The translations under genes and the position numbers were made by a program. A stretch of 64,000 bases of DNA from Hungatella hathewayi WAL-18680 (GTDB lineage: Bacteria; Bacillota; Clostridia; Lachnospirales; Lachnospiraceae), in assembly GCF_000235505.1 (NCBI RefSeq), contig NZ_JH379030.1:202609-266608 (forward strand), written 5' to 3'. Of the stretch, positions 34,960 through 45,451 are shown piece after piece (the stretch's first letter is position 1; each line of letters starts with the position of its first letter). The notes beneath the pieces are model-generated. The model ran no database searches. It saw only the letters and a list, made by a program, of their open reading frames with translations, and was not told the origin of the DNA.

Positions 34960-35817
34960 TCACCCAAGCACCAAATGCATTCGCGCCATCTGCCGCCTCG
35001 GCTGTTCCTCCGTCGCCGCCGTATATATCCTGGTCGTGCTGATATTCGAATGCCCCAGCAAATCCATCAACCGCACCACATCCTTCTCAATGCTGTAAAA
35101 GATTCTCGCAAACAGATGCCGCAGATTATGGGGAAATACCTTCGCCACATCCACTCCCGCTTCTATCCCCAGCTGTTTCATCCGCTTGCTGATATTGCTC
35201 CTGTCCATGGGCTTCCCGTTTCTCGTGACAAAAATGCTCCCCGTCCCAATTCCCGCCTTCCGGCAGTAAGTCTTCAACAGCCGTGTCAGTTCCGCCGGCA
35301 GCAGCACCACCCGCGACTTTCCCTTATTATAAATCTCCGCTCTTCCCGCATTTACCGCATCCACCGTGATGAACTTCAACTCACTAATCCGAATCCCCGT
35401 ACTCCCGATCGTCTGAAGCAGCATACTCATCCGCTCATCCCCGTCCGCTCTCGCGGCCTTGACAAGCCCCACATAATCCTTCTCCGTTATCTCCCGCTCT
35501 GGCCTGCTGTAAGTCATTCTCTGAATCTTATACAGCTTCACCTTAAGCTCCTCCCTCCCCAGAAAAACAAAAAAGTTATTGACAGCCGCCAGCATGGAAT
35601 TGGCGCTGGTAATCTTATACCGCTCCCGCAGCCACTCCTTATATTCCCGGACCATTTCCTTCTCAATCCCTTTATCCTCCGGAAGAAATGCCAAAAACTT
35701 CCTCACGTCCCGCACATATTTCTCCACAGTAGCCCCGCTCCGCTCCTCATCCCGGAGATATTCTTCATATTCCTTCAACGTCTGTTCCGTGATATTCACA
35801 TTTTTACGCACTCTCAT
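34960..35817 (-). CDS. Tyrosine recombinase, probable invertase of the adjacent promoter
   Basis: Site-specific recombinase of 285 residues. The N-terminal SAM-like core-binding domain (LKEYEEYLRDEERSGATVEK) is followed by a catalytic domain with all key residues: Arg143 (TGIRISEL), Lys167, His230 and Arg233 (HNLRH), His256 (LGHSNIS) and Tyr265 (TRIYT). GGGAGG lies 12 bases before ATG 35815-35817; the longer frame begins inside the upstream terminator. It has no arm-binding domain and no excisionase, prophage or element genes beside it, which argues against a mobile-element integrase. Its position, 27 bases from the right repeat and facing the surface operon, makes it the likely phase-variation recombinase. 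Confidence 0.9.
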   Translation of the reverse strand: MRVRKNVNITEQTLKEYEEYLRDEERSGATVEKYVRDVRKFLAFLPEDKGIEKEMVREYKEWLRERYKITSANSMLAAVNNFFVFLGREELKVKLYKIQRMTYSRPEREITEKDYVGLVKAARADGDERMSMLLQTIGSTGIRISELKFITVDAVNAGRAEIYNKGKSRVVLLPAELTRLLKTYCRKAGIGTGSIFVTRNGKPMDRSNISKRMKQLGIEAGVDVAKVFPHNLRHLFARIFYSIEKDVVRLMDLLGHSNISTTRIYTAATEEQPRRQMARMHLVLG

Positions 35818-35896
35818 GTTAAAAAAAATCCTCCCTCTTCTGTTCGATTCAACCTCTGCTATAACCATATATGGAAATGCCCAAAATTGCAAGTCC

Positions 35897-35937
35897 AAAA
35901 AAGATGAGGCCGCCCATCCGGGTTCCCTCATCTTTTT
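35897..35937 (-). terminator. Terminator after lysA
   Basis: AAAAAGATGAGG and CCTCATCTTTTT form a 12-bp stem with T-runs on both strands, so it can stop transcription both ways. It lies 27 bases past the lysA stop and separates lysA from the recombinase gene. Confidence 0.85.
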
Positions 35938-35964
35938 CTCAAACTCCTGACTTCCAGGCTCCTA

Positions 35965-37233
35965 TCACTCATACTCCTTCAACATATCACAAAAATCAAA
36001 GGTAGCAAAATAATCCTTCGCCGTCTCCGCCCGCCGGATCATCTGCACGGAGCCGTCTTCCTTCAGCAGCAGTTCCGCCGACTTCAGCTTTCCATTATAA
36101 TTATACCCCATCGAAAATCCATGGGCCCCGGTATCATGAATCACCAGCAAATCGCCCTTCTCAATCTCCGGCAGCATCCGGTCAATGGCGAATTTGTCAT
36201 TATTTTCACAAAGTGAGCCCACCACATCATACTTATGGTCACAGGGCTGCTGCTCCTTCCCCATCACTGTGATATGATGGTAAGCCCCATACATGGCCGG
36301 CCGCATCAGATTCACCGCACAGGCGTCCACCCCCACATACTCTTTGTGGGTGTGCTTCTCATGAATCGCCTTCGTCACCAGACACCCATAAGGGCCCATC
36401 ATAAACCGGCCCAGCTCCGTGTAGAGCGCTACATCGCCCAGCCCAGCCGGCACCAGCACTTCCTCATACACCTGTCTCACGCCTTCCCCAATCACCCGGA
36501 TATCATTGGGCTCCTGGTCCGGCCGGTAAGGAATTCCGATTCCACCTGACAGATTGATAAACCGAATATCCGCCCCGGTCTCCTCCTTCAGCTTCACCGC
36601 CACCTCAAACAGCACCTTCGCAAGCATCGGATAATACTCATTCGTCACCGTATTGCTGGCCAGGAACGCGTGAATACCAAACCGTTTCGCCCCTTTATCC
36701 TTCAAAATCCGGAACGCCTCAAACAGCTGCTCCGTCGTCATCCCGTACTTGGCATCCCCCGGATTGTCCATGATATCATTGCTGATTTTAAACAGTCCAC
36801 CCGGATTATACCGGCAGCTGATGGTCTCCGGAATCTCCCCAATCGCTTCCTCCAGACATGCAATATGGGTAATGTCATCCAGGTTGATAATCGCCCCCAG
36901 CTTGTGGGCGTACTGGAATTCCTCCATCGGCGTATCATTGGACGAGAACATGATCTCCTCCCCATGAAACCCGCTGGCCTCCGACATCATCAGCTCCGTC
37001 ATGGAAGAACAGTCAGCCCCGCACCCGTACTCTCTCAGTATCTGTAACAGAAACGGATTCGGCGTCGCCTTCACCGCGAAATATTCCCGAAACCCTTGAT
37101 TCCACGAAAATGCTTCCTGCAGCCGCTTCGCATTTTCCCGAATCCCCTTCTCATCATACAGATGAAATGGCGTCGGATACGTCTTCGTTATCTCCGAAAG
37201 CTGCTCCAGCGTCACAAATGTCTTCTTCTCCAC
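35965..37233 (-). CDS. lysA: Diaminopimelate decarboxylase
   Basis: PLP enzyme converting meso-diaminopimelate to L-lysine, the last step of lysine synthesis. The alanine-racemase-type barrel carries the PLP Lys in FAVKATPNP, followed by SSMTELMMSEASG, HAFLASNT, the phosphate-binding NLSGGIGIPY and, in the C-terminal domain, TELGRFMMGPYG and GSLCENNDKFA with the active-site Cys. The GTG at 37231-37233 with AAAGGGG upstream is chosen (422 residues); longer frames enter the pyk terminator. It follows pyk with its own unit likely; no lysine riboswitch is visible in the short leader. Confidence 0.9.
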   Translation of the reverse strand: MEKKTFVTLEQLSEITKTYPTPFHLYDEKGIRENAKRLQEAFSWNQGFREYFAVKATPNPFLLQILREYGCGADCSSMTELMMSEASGFHGEEIMFSSNDTPMEEFQYAHKLGAIINLDDITHIACLEEAIGEIPETISCRYNPGGLFKISNDIMDNPGDAKYGMTTEQLFEAFRILKDKGAKRFGIHAFLASNTVTNEYYPMLAKVLFEVAVKLKEETGADIRFINLSGGIGIPYRPDQEPNDIRVIGEGVRQVYEEVLVPAGLGDVALYTELGRFMMGPYGCLVTKAIHEKHTHKEYVGVDACAVNLMRPAMYGAYHHITVMGKEQQPCDHKYDVVGSLCENNDKFAIDRMLPEIEKGDLLVIHDTGAHGFSMGYNYNGKLKSAELLLKEDGSVQMIRRAETAKDYFATFDFCDMLKEYE

Positions 37234-37272
37234 GTTCTTTAATCCCCTTTCTCCTACAAATCTTAAAAACGC

Positions 37273-37330
37273 AAAAAGCCCGTCTAAGAGCACAAGGCTG
37301 TTACGCACCATTGTACTCTAAGGCGGACTT
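37273..37330 (-). terminator. Long terminator after pyk
   Basis: On the minus strand two arms of about 22 bases (AAGTCCGCCTTAGAGTACAA against its partner near 37276-37297) pair almost throughout using several G-U pairs, with a 10-base loop and TTTTT after. Stem differences are compensated, showing that the structure is maintained. Confidence 0.75.
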
Positions 37331-37363
37331 CTTTGTCCAGTTTTTTCTAATCTATCACACGAT

Positions 37364-38797
37364 TTAAATCGTTACAACTCTCATAATGTTGGTATGGGCC
37401 GCCGGCTCATGGCGTTTGGCATGGGTGACTACTCCTGCCGTCACAACCGCCAAATCCCCTTCCTTCACAACACCCTTCTCCTTCAACAGCTCCAGAGAGG
37501 ACTCAATCAAAAGGTCGGTGGACTCCGCACGTCTTGCATGGAACGGTGTCACGCCCCAGTAAATCTGCATCTGTCTCACAGAAGCGATGCTGGGTGACAG
37601 CCCGATAATGTTGGCCGCCGGTCTCCATTTTGACAGCATCCTTGTCGTAAATCCGCTGATACTTGGCGCTACAATCACCTGTGCCCCCAAATCATGTGCC
37701 GTGGAAACAGAAGAATAGCACACTGCGTTGGAGATATTGTGTACGTTGGCCGCGGACACCTTTCTCTCCCGGTAAGCCGAGTAATCCAGATGAGACTCCG
37801 TCTCCTCCACAATCTGTGCCATCATCTTCAGAGCGTCAACCGGATATTTTCCCATGGCCGTCTCACCTGACAGCATGACAACATCCGTTCCGTCATACAC
37901 CGCGTTGGCCACATCCGTCACCTCCGCTCTGGTAGGTCTCGGATTGCGAATCATGGAATCCAGCATCTGGGTGGCCGTGATAACCGGCTTGCACGCCTCG
38001 TTACACTTGCGGATAATCATTTTCTGAATATAAGGCACCTGCTCCGCCGGAATCTCCACGCCCATATCGCCACGGGCAACCATGATACCGTCGCTGGCCT
38101 CGATAATCGCGTCAATATTCTCAATGCCTTCCGCATTCTCAATCTTGGCAATGACGCTCATGTTGGCGCCCGCGTCATGAAGCATCTGCTTAATCTCAAG
38201 AACGGCATCCGCGGTTCTCACAAAGGAAGCCGCGATAAAATCAAAGCCTTCCTCAATGCCAAACTGGATATCCGCCTTGTCCTTGTCTGTCAATGCCGGC
38301 AGTTTAATCTTCACATTCGGCACATTGACGCCTTTTCTCGCGCCCAGCTCGCCGCCATTTACCACGGTGCACACGATATCCGTGTCGTCCACCTTTTCCA
38401 CCCGCAGTTCAATCAAACCGTCATCAATCAGAATCCGGTTCCCGGCAGATACATCCTCATTGAGTCCGCTGTAATTGATATGGCCGATGGTATCGTCTCC
38501 AATAATCTCTCTGGTGGTCAGCGTATACGTCTGTCCCGTCTCCAGAATCACCTTCTTGTCATCCTTCAAAAGCCCGGTACGAATCTCCGGCCCCTTGGTG
38601 TCAAGCAGAGCCGCAATCGGCAGTCCCACCTCTTCCCTCACACTTTTGAGAAGGTTCAGACGGTTTCTCTGCTCCTCATAATCTCCGTGGGAAAAGTTAA
38701 ATCTGGCAATATCCATGCCATTCACCGCCAGCGCGGTCATCAATTCCCGGTTGTCCGTATTCGGTCCCATTGTACATATAATCTTTGTCTTTTTCAT
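37364..38797 (-). CDS. pyk: Pyruvate kinase
   Basis: Makes ATP and pyruvate from phosphoenolpyruvate at the end of glycolysis. At 477 residues it is the short form, without the extra C-terminal PEP-utiliser domain of bacillar enzymes. Diagnostic parts are KIICTMGPNTDN, LLDTKGPEIRTG, IAKIENAEG, GIMVARGDMGVEIP, and TATQMLDSMIRNPRPTRAE. AGGAGG precedes the ATG at 38795-38797. A rhomboid-like gene ends only 8 bases upstream, so the two are probably cotranscribed. Confidence 0.97.
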   Translation of the reverse strand: MKKTKIICTMGPNTDNRELMTALAVNGMDIARFNFSHGDYEEQRNRLNLLKSVREEVGLPIAALLDTKGPEIRTGLLKDDKKVILETGQTYTLTTREIIGDDTIGHINYSGLNEDVSAGNRILIDDGLIELRVEKVDDTDIVCTVVNGGELGARKGVNVPNVKIKLPALTDKDKADIQFGIEEGFDFIAASFVRTADAVLEIKQMLHDAGANMSVIAKIENAEGIENIDAIIEASDGIMVARGDMGVEIPAEQVPYIQKMIIRKCNEACKPVITATQMLDSMIRNPRPTRAEVTDVANAVYDGTDVVMLSGETAMGKYPVDALKMMAQIVEETESHLDYSAYRERKVSAANVHNISNAVCYSSVSTAHDLGAQVIVAPSISGFTTRMLSKWRPAANIIGLSPSIASVRQMQIYWGVTPFHARRAESTDLLIESSLELLKEKGVVKEGDLAVVTAGVVTHAKRHEPAAHTNIMRVVTI

Positions 38798-38805
38798 AAT
38801 TCCTC

Positions 38806-39675
38806 CTAATTATTATCCTCTGGCCTGCCGCCATTCCCCGTCACATGCTGATGGGTATACAGATGATCCTGGCAGTACTCATAATTGCCCTCACATTTGG
38901 AGCAATACCGGAATTCCAAATTGGCGCCGTCCTCCTCGGTCCTTCCACAGACCGCGCATTTATGACGGCTCTTCCCCTGAGGCATAATCTTCATCTGCTT
39001 CTTAAATTCTTTTTTCCGCTTCATCTGCTGCGGATTAAACTTTGCCACATTCCTCGTCATCATAAAGAAGAAAATGATGTTGGCAAGGGCAATCACAATC
39101 TCTACCCGGCTGCTTAAGTTTCCAACGATAAATCCGTAAACGCAGACTGCCACCTCTGCCACTGCCAGCCATTTTGCCTTCACCGGCAGCACAAAGAACA
39201 GATAGAACTGCGCATCCGGAAAACACATGGCAAATGCCAGGAAAATCGACAGATTCAAATATCCGGTGGTCATCAAGGTAAACTGATGGAACACCAGATA
39301 GCAGACCAGCGACGCCACCACCTGGCCGAACATTCCCACAAAGAAGAACACATTAAACCGGAATGCCCCCCAGATACTCTCCAGCGTCCGCCCCAGGCTG
39401 TAATACATAAACAGCGCAATAATACCAAAAAACAGGCTGTCAAACAGAAACAATCCAAAGGACGGCGGGTAAACAATAAACGTCACAATCCGCCAAATCT
39501 GTCCATGCAGAATCGCTCCCGCATCCAGACTCAAATACTTCCAGTAAAACATAGGATTCCCAATACCGGGCAATTGTATAACCAAACCTACCGCATACAG
39601 AATCACAATATAGTACATCAGGTTATGAATCGCATACTTCCGGTACTTCGTCTCTAAACGATTAAAAAATTTCAT
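38806..39675 (-). CDS. Rhomboid-like membrane protein with C-terminal zinc ribbon
   Basis: Membrane protein of 289 residues with about six helices. HGQIWRIVTFIVYPPS and LGRTLESIWGAFRFNVFFF match the L1-loop and helix-2 region of rhomboids, but the GxSG active-site motif and the paired His are not seen, so it is probably a proteolytically dead rhomboid. A soluble tail carries CAVCGRTEEDG and YCSKCEGNYEYCQDH, two Cys pairs and His residues that fit a zinc ribbon. AAAGGATG stands upstream of the start. Location next to pyk is common in Lachnospiraceae as I recall; the role is unknown, perhaps substrate delivery or membrane-protein quality control. Confidence 0.75.
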   Translation of the reverse strand: MKFFNRLETKYRKYAIHNLMYYIVILYAVGLVIQLPGIGNPMFYWKYLSLDAGAILHGQIWRIVTFIVYPPSFGLFLFDSLFFGIIALFMYYSLGRTLESIWGAFRFNVFFFVGMFGQVVASLVCYLVFHQFTLMTTGYLNLSIFLAFAMCFPDAQFYLFFVLPVKAKWLAVAEVAVCVYGFIVGNLSSRVEIVIALANIIFFFMMTRNVAKFNPQQMKRKKEFKKQMKIMPQGKSRHKCAVCGRTEEDGANLEFRYCSKCEGNYEYCQDHLYTHQHVTGNGGRPEDNN

Positions 39676-39704
39676 TCCATCATCCTTTTCTTACGGCTAA
39701 ATGC

Positions 39705-40646
39705 CTAAAACAAGTCCTTCTTAGAAAAAATCAACGCAACAATCAGTGAAATCAGCGCCGCGCACGCCAGCACAATCCAGAATCCATAGACGCTTCCCGC
39801 AAATGGCATCCCCGCCGGGTTCACATTCATTCCATAAAAACTGGCCACCATCGTCGGGATGGACAGCACAATGGTGATTGTCGCCAGGAATTTCATCACG
39901 ATATTTAAGTTGTTGGAAATAACGGACGCAAACGCATCCATCGTCCCGCTCAGGATGCCGCTGTAAATGTTGGCCATCTCAATCGCCTGCTTGTTCTCAA
40001 TGATGACATCTTCCAGAAGCTCCGTGTCCTCCGGGTACTTCTTAATCTTCTCATTTTTCAAAAGCTTCTCAAACACCACTTCGTTGGAGCGCAGGGACGT
40101 GGTAAAATACACCAGACTCTTTTCCAGCTCCAAAAGCTCAATCAGTTCCTGATTCTTCTGCGACACATGAAGTTTCCGCTCCACCACATCGCTCTTCTTA
40201 TCAATAATCCTCAGATACTGCAAAAACAGGGACGCATTCTTGTAAAGAATCTGCAGAATAAACCGGGTCTTCATATACGTATAGAAGTCCTTCACCCGCC
40301 CGTCCATAAATGCCGCCAGAATCGGCGTCTCCTCCAGACACACGGTTATCATCACCTCGTCCGTGGTAATGATGCCGAGAGGGATGGTTACATACCAGTC
40401 TTTCCCGTTTCTCTCCTCAATAGCCGGAATATCCACCAAAATTAAGGAATAATGCTCCTCCACCTCAATACGGGAGCGCTCCTCCTCATCCAGAGGCGCC
40501 TTCAAATGGTCCGGGTCAATGCCGTAGCGCTCTGAAATTTCCAGAATCTCCGTAGCCGTCGGGTTCGTCAGCGCAATCCATGCGCCCTGCCCGGACTCTT
40601 CTTTTTGATGGATGGTACCATCTTCTGTCATAAAGATTTGAATCAT
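39705..40646 (-). CDS. corA: CorA family magnesium transporter
   Basis: Pentameric Mg2+ channel of 313 residues. The large cytosolic N-terminal funnel ends in a long helix (VIENKQAIEMANIYSGILSG) and two C-terminal membrane helices. The selectivity motif YGMNV sits at the end of the first helix (SIPTMVASFYGMNVNPAG), and the tail ends FSKKDLF, rich in Lys as usual. GAGGAA precedes ATG 40644-40646. Some relatives carry Co2+ or Ni2+, which sequence cannot distinguish. It has no linked partner. Confidence 0.93.
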   Translation of the reverse strand: MIQIFMTEDGTIHQKEESGQGAWIALTNPTATEILEISERYGIDPDHLKAPLDEEERSRIEVEEHYSLILVDIPAIEERNGKDWYVTIPLGIITTDEVMITVCLEETPILAAFMDGRVKDFYTYMKTRFILQILYKNASLFLQYLRIIDKKSDVVERKLHVSQKNQELIELLELEKSLVYFTTSLRSNEVVFEKLLKNEKIKKYPEDTELLEDVIIENKQAIEMANIYSGILSGTMDAFASVISNNLNIVMKFLATITIVLSIPTMVASFYGMNVNPAGMPFAGSVYGFWIVLACAALISLIVALIFSKKDLF

Positions 40647-40851
40647 ATTGTCATATTCCTCATCTCTTTCTTTTTCATCAAAGCAATCTTCGACTTATAC
40701 ATTATAGTTTCTGACAGTCCGTTTGTCAAACATAACAGGAGAGAAACTCCAATTTTTACACGGTTTTAACCCCCCGTTTATCCAGGCTCCATATGGGTAT
40801 TTTCACCAGAAAGCGTTACACTCTTAACGGTTTTTTAACACCGTTCAACAA

Positions 40852-40880
40852 TTGTATTCTTTCATATTTTGTGTTAAACT
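40852..40880 (+). promoter_or_regulatory. Promoter of the activase gene
   Basis: TTGTAT (40852-40857) and TAAACT (40875-40880) are 17 bp apart, 73 bases before the start codon. The 40647-40952 stretch contains this and presumably the leftward corA promoter; no other feature was found there. Confidence 0.5.
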
Positions 40881-40952
40881 ATGGGCGGTATGCTATTTCT
40901 GACGTTTTATGCATATCTTGAACACAAAGGAGGCAGGGATTTCCCCGCATTT

Positions 40953-43900
40953 ATGAATAATACAAACAACTATTACTCTTTAGGAATCGATATCGGTTCT
41001 ACAACCGTGAAGATTGCCATCACCGATGGCAGTCAGAATATGATATTTTCAGACTACGAGAGACATTTCGCCAACATTCAGGAGACGCTGGCAGAACTTC
41101 TGCGACGCGGCTTCGAGAAGCTGGGCCCCATGGAAGTGCATCCCATGATTACCGGTTCCGGCGGACTGACCTTATCAAGACATCTGGAAGTACCATTCGT
41201 CCAGGAGGTAGTGGCGGTGGCCACAGCCCTTCAGGACTACGCGCCCCAGACCGACGTGGCCATTGAGCTGGGCGGCGAGGACGCAAAGATTATCTATTTC
41301 ACCAACGGTATTGACCAGCGGATGAACGGTATCTGTGCCGGAGGCACCGGCTCGTTTATCGACCAGATGGCAACCCTTCTTCAGACGGATGCCACCGGCT
41401 TAAACGAATATGCCAAGAACTATCAGGCGATTTACCCCATCGCGGCCCGGTGCGGCGTCTTTGCCAAATCCGACATCCAGCCGCTGATCAACGAGGGGGC
41501 AACCAAAGAAGATTTATCCGCCTCCATCTTCCAGGCGGTTGTGAACCAGACCATCAGCGGACTGGCCTGTGGCAAACCCATTCGTGGAAATGTTGCCTTC
41601 CTGGGCGGTCCGCTCCACTTTTTGTCGGAGCTTCGCCAGGCATTTATCCGCACCCTCCATCTGACCGGGGACGCCATCATTGCCCCGGACCACTCCCATC
41701 TGTTTGCCGCTTTGGGAGCCGCTATGAACAGTCAGGAGAAGACAGCTATCGACCTGGAGACCCTGATTGACAAACTGTCTCATGGCATTCAGATGGATTT
41801 TGAGGTCAAGAGAATGGAACCGCTGTTTGTGGATGAGGACGATTACGCGGCCTTTTTAGACAGCCACAGCAACAACCATGTGAAGACTTCCCACCTGGCT
41901 GCATATGAGGGCAACTGCTTTTTAGGCATCGACGCCGGCTCCACCACCACCAAGATTGCGCTGGTGGGCGAGGACGGCTCCCTGCTCTACGACTTTTACA
42001 GCAACAACAACGGAAGCCCCCTGGCAACTACCATCCGCTCCATGAGGGAGATTCGGGCGCTGCTGCCGGAGAAGGCTCACATTGCCTGGTCCTGCTCGAC
42101 CGGCTATGGGGAAGCCCTCTTGAAAGCGGCTCTGATGCTGGATGAGGGAGAGGTGGAAACCATCTCCCACTACTACGCCGCGGCCTTTTTCGAGCCCGAC
42201 GTGGACTGTATTCTGGACATCGGCGGCCAGGATATGAAATGCATCAAAATCAAGGATAACACCGTGGACAGCGTCCAGTTGAACGAGGCCTGCTCCTCCG
42301 GCTGTGGTTCCTTTATCGAGACCTTTGCCAAATCCCTGAACTATTCCGTGGAGGATTTCGCAAAGGAGGCGCTGTTTGCCAAGAATCCCACGGACCTGGG
42401 CACCCGCTGTACCGTATTTATGAACTCCAACGTCAAGCAGGCCCAGAAAGAGGGCGCCAGCGTGGCGGATATCTCCGCCGGCTTAGCCTACTCCGTCATC
42501 AAGAACGCCCTATACAAAGTTATCAAGATTACAAGTCCGGCGGACTTGGGCAGCCATGTGGTCGTTCAGGGCGGCACCTTCTACAACGATGCCGTGCTGA
42601 GAAGCTTTGAGAAGATATCCGGCTGTCAGGCCGTGCGCCCCAACATCGCCGGAATCATGGGCGCCTTCGGCGCCGCCTTAATCGCCAGAGAGCGGTATGA
42701 CGGCACCAAGACCACCACCATGCTGCCCTTAGACAAGATTATCAACTTAAAATACGAGACCCGCATGACCCGCTGCAAGGGCTGTACCAACAACTGTGTC
42801 CTGACCGTCAACCGGTTCGGGGGCGGCCGCCAGTTTATCAGCGGCAACCGCTGTGAGCGTGGTCTTGGCAAAGAGAAGGTCAAACACGACGTGCCGAACC
42901 TGTTTGATTACAAATATCACCGAATGTTTGACTACGAGGCCCTGACGCCGGACCAGGCGCCGCGGGGAACCGTGGGAATTCCAAGGGTTCTCAACATGTA
43001 CGAGAACTACCCGTACTGGGCAGTCTTTTTCAAGGAGCTGGGCTTCCGTACCGTGCTGTCGCCCCAGTCCACCAAAAACATCTATGAGCTTGGCATTGAC
43101 TCCATCCCCAGCGAATCCGAGTGTTACCCGGCGAAGCTGGTCCATGGACATATCTCCTGGCTCATTGCCCAGGGAATCCAGACCATTTTCTACCCCTGCA
43201 TTCCCTACGAGCGCAACGAGTCACCGGAATCCGGCAACCACTACAACTGCCCCATGGTGACTTCCTACGCGGAGAATATCAAAAACAACGTGGAGGAGCT
43301 GACTGAGAAACATATTCGTTTCCTCAATCCCTTCATGGCATTTACCAACGAGGACATTCTCACCAGGCAGCTGGTGCAGGAATTCCAGAAGGAGTTTCAC
43401 ATACCCGCATCCGAGGTACAGGCGGCGGCTCACAAGGCATGGGAGGAGCTGCTGGCTTCCCGCCGGGATATGGAACAAAAGGGAGAGGAGACCCTCCAGT
43501 ACTTAAAGACAACCGGAAAACACGGCATCGTGCTGGCCGGACGCCCCTACCATGTGGACCCGGAGATTCACCACGGGATTCCTGAGTTGATTACCTCCTA
43601 CGGCCTGGCCGTACTGACGGAGGACTCCATCTCCCATCTGGGAAAGGTGGAGCGGCCTTTAGTGGTGACCGACCAGTGGATGTACCACTCCCGCCTCTAC
43701 GCGGCGGCCTCCTATGTCAGGACCAGCGACTGCCTGGATTTGATTCAGCTAAATTCCTTCGGCTGCGGCCTTGACGCCGTCACCACGGACCAGGTTCACG
43801 ATATCCTGACAAGCGCAGGCAAGATCTATACCGTATTAAAGATAGATGAGGTCAACAACTTAGGAGCCGCCAGAATCCGTGTCCGCTCCCTCATCGCCGC

Positions 43901-45206
43901 CCTCCGGGTGCGTGAAAAGAACCATCACAAAAACCGGGTGGTATCCAGCGCCTACAACCGGGTGGTCTTCACCAAGGAAATGAAGAAGAACTACACCCTG
44001 CTGTGCCCGCAGATGTCGCCCATCCACTTTGATCTGCTGGAGCCGGCTATCCGCTCCTTCGGTTACAACATCGAGGTATTGCAGAACCACAACCGCAACG
44101 CCGTCGACGTGGGACTTCAGTATGTGAACAACGACGCCTGTTACCCGTCTCTCATCGTCATCGGCCAGATTATGGATGCGCTGCTGTCCGGCAAATATGA
44201 CTTAGACCACACGGCCGTTCTCATGAGCCAGACCGGCGGCGGCTGCCGCGCCTCCAACTACATCGGCTTCATCCGCCGTGCCCTGGAGAAAGCCGGCATG
44301 CCTCAGATTCCGGTCATCTCCATCAACGCCAACGGCATGGAGACCAACCCGGGCTTCACCTTCACCCCGGCCCTGCTGACCAAAGCCATGCAGGCCGTGG
44401 TATACGGAGACATTTTCATGCGGGTTCTCTACGCCACAAGGCCCTACGAGAAGGAGCCAGGCTCCGCCAACGCCCTTCACGGGAAATGGAAAGCCAGATG
44501 CATCGCATCCCTCTCCAAGCGGACGCCGTCCATGCTGGAATTCAACCGGAATGTCCGCGGCATCATCCACGACTTTGACGTCCTTCCAAGACTGGATATC
44601 AAAAAGCCAAAAGTGGGAATCGTAGGAGAAATCCTGGTGAAATTCTCCCCGCTGGCCAACAACAACATCGTGGAGCTTTTGGAAGCCGAGGGCGCCGAGG
44701 CGGTAATGCCGGACTTGATGGATTTCCTGCTGTACTGCTTCTACAACAGCAATTTCAAGCGGGATAACTTAGGCGGCAAGAGTTCCACCGCCAGACTGTG
44801 CAACATGGGCATCTCCTTACTGGAATACTTCCGAAAGGTAGCCAGAAAAGAATTGTCCGCCAGCACCCACTTCACCCCGCCGGCCAGAATCCATGATTTA
44901 GCCAGCATGGCCGAGGACTTCGTATCCCTGGGCAACCAGACCGGCGAAGGCTGGTTCCTCACCGGGGAAATGCTGGAGCTGATACATAGCGGTGTCAACA
45001 ACATCGTCTGCACCCAGCCCTTCGGCTGCCTGCCCAACCACATCGTGGGCAAAGGCGTGATCAAGGAAATCCGGAATGCCTATCCCACTTCCAACGTCAT
45101 CGCCGTAGACTACGACCCCGGCGCCAGCGAAGTAAACCAGCTAAACCGAATCAAACTGATGCTGGCCACGGCGCAGAAGAATTTAGCGAAGACAGATTTG
45201 TCATAG
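40953..45206 (+). CDS. 2-hydroxyacyl-CoA dehydratase activase-related protein (double BadF-type ATPase plus DUF2229)
   Basis: A 1417-residue cytosolic protein. Two ASKHA ATPase domains of the BadF/BadG/HgdC type begin [14 protein letters not shown] (about residue 9) and [15 protein letters not shown] (about 320). The second keeps Cys in [11 protein letters not shown] for the shared 4Fe-4S cluster of such activators. The DUF2229 domain follows with Cys motifs CKGCTNNC and [14 protein letters not shown], then a dehydratase-like C-terminal half ([29 protein letters not shown]). HgdC-type activators inject an ATP-driven electron into 2-hydroxyacyl-CoA dehydratases; the substrate of this large fused form is not known. 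The ATG at 40953 gives the usual length, though AGGAGG lies 19 bases upstream, unusually far. Confidence 0.9.
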   Translation: MNNTNNYYSLGIDIGSTTVKIAITDGSQNMIFSDYERHFANIQETLAELLRRGFEKLGPMEVHPMITGSGGLTLSRHLEVPFVQEVVAVATALQDYAPQTDVAIELGGEDAKIIYFTNGIDQRMNGICAGGTGSFIDQMATLLQTDATGLNEYAKNYQAIYPIAARCGVFAKSDIQPLINEGATKEDLSASIFQAVVNQTISGLACGKPIRGNVAFLGGPLHFLSELRQAFIRTLHLTGDAIIAPDHSHLFAALGAAMNSQEKTAIDLETLIDKLSHGIQMDFEVKRMEPLFVDEDDYAAFLDSHSNNHVKTSHLAAYEGNCFLGIDAGSTTTKIALVGEDGSLLYDFYSNNNGSPLATTIRSMREIRALLPEKAHIAWSCSTGYGEALLKAALMLDEGEVETISHYYAAAFFEPDVDCILDIGGQDMKCIKIKDNTVDSVQLNEACSSGCGSFIETFAKSLNYSVEDFAKEALFAKNPTDLGTRCTVFMNSNVKQAQKEGASVADISAGLAYSVIKNALYKVIKITSPADLGSHVVVQGGTFYNDAVLRSFEKISGCQAVRPNIAGIMGAFGAALIARERYDGTKTTTMLPLDKIINLKYETRMTRCKGCTNNCVLTVNRFGGGRQFISGNRCERGLGKEKVKHDVPNLFDYKYHRMFDYEALTPDQAPRGTVGIPRVLNMYENYPYWAVFFKELGFRTVLSPQSTKNIYELGIDSIPSESECYPAKLVHGHISWLIAQGIQTIFYPCIPYERNESPESGNHYNCPMVTSYAENIKNNVEELTEKHIRFLNPFMAFTNEDILTRQLVQEFQKEFHIPASEVQAAAHKAWEELLASRRDMEQKGEETLQYLKTTGKHGIVLAGRPYHVDPEIHHGIPELITSYGLAVLTEDSISHLGKVERPLVVTDQWMYHSRLYAAASYVRTSDCLDLIQLNSFGCGLDAVTTDQVHDILTSAGKIYTVLKIDEVNNLGAARIRVRSLIAALRVREKNHHKNRVVSSAYNRVVFTKEMKKNYTLLCPQMSPIHFDLLEPAIRSFGYNIEVLQNHNRNAVDVGLQYVNNDACYPSLIVIGQIMDALLSGKYDLDHTAVLMSQTGGGCRASNYIGFIRRALEKAGMPQIPVISINANGMETNPGFTFTPALLTKAMQAVVYGDIFMRVLYATRPYEKEPGSANALHGKWKARCIASLSKRTPSMLEFNRNVRGIIHDFDVLPRLDIKKPKVGIVGEILVKFSPLANNNIVELLEAEGAEAVMPDLMDFLLYCFYNSNFKRDNLGGKSSTARLCNMGISLLEYFRKVARKELSASTHFTPPARIHDLASMAEDFVSLGNQTGEGWFLTGEMLELIHSGVNNIVCTQPFGCLPNHIVGKGVIKEIRNAYPTSNVIAVDYDPGASEVNQLNRIKLMLATAQKNLAKTDLS

Positions 45207-45247
45207 TGCGGCTGTTTTCAGCCCAAAAAAATAACCTTCATCTATTC

Positions 45248-45289
45248 AAATACCCTGCCCCTTAAGAGTAAGAGGCAGGGTATTTTTTT
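45248..45289 (+). terminator. Terminator after the activase gene
   Basis: AAATACCCTGCC and GGCAGGGTATTT form a 12-bp stem followed by T residues, 42 bases past the stop. Confidence 0.85.
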
Positions 45290-45349
45290 GCTTCTTCTGA
45301 ATACATAAAGTCGTTATAATAGGCTTTTTTATCTAAAAATCCATAGTTA

Positions 45350-45411
45350 TTTTGGCAGTTAAGTCAAGAAAAATCAGAAATTCTTGATTTTTCTTGACTT
45401 AACTGTCAAAA
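45350..45411. repeat. Large near-perfect palindrome at the DUF4143 ATPase promoter
   Basis: Two 27-base arms (45350-45376 and 45385-45411) match at 26 positions with an 8-base loop. The right arm contains TTGACT (45394-45399), which with TATACT (45418-45423, 18-bp spacer) makes the promoter of the following ATPase gene. No T-run follows, so it is not a standard terminator. It may be a large operator, a structured DNA site, or a relic of a miniature element. Confidence 0.75.
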
Positions 45412-45451
45412 GCACAGTATACTGACAGTAATAGAAAGTGAGTTGAAGTGT

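Noticed and set aside
34960-35817. Tyrosine recombinase as the integrase of a prophage or integrative element
   Set aside because: No excisionase, phage or conjugation genes, no tRNA attachment site and no arm-binding domain are present next to it, while a matching inverted-repeat pair is.
37234-37363. Structured leader before lysA as a lysine riboswitch or T-box
   Set aside because: The structure is one long hairpin with a T-run directly after pyk, so it is a terminator; lysine riboswitch and T-box conserved boxes are absent and the region is too short.
45350-45411. Palindrome near the ATPase as a second invertible switch
   Set aside because: The two arms are only 8 bases apart, so inversion would change nothing that matters, and no recombinase is adjacent.
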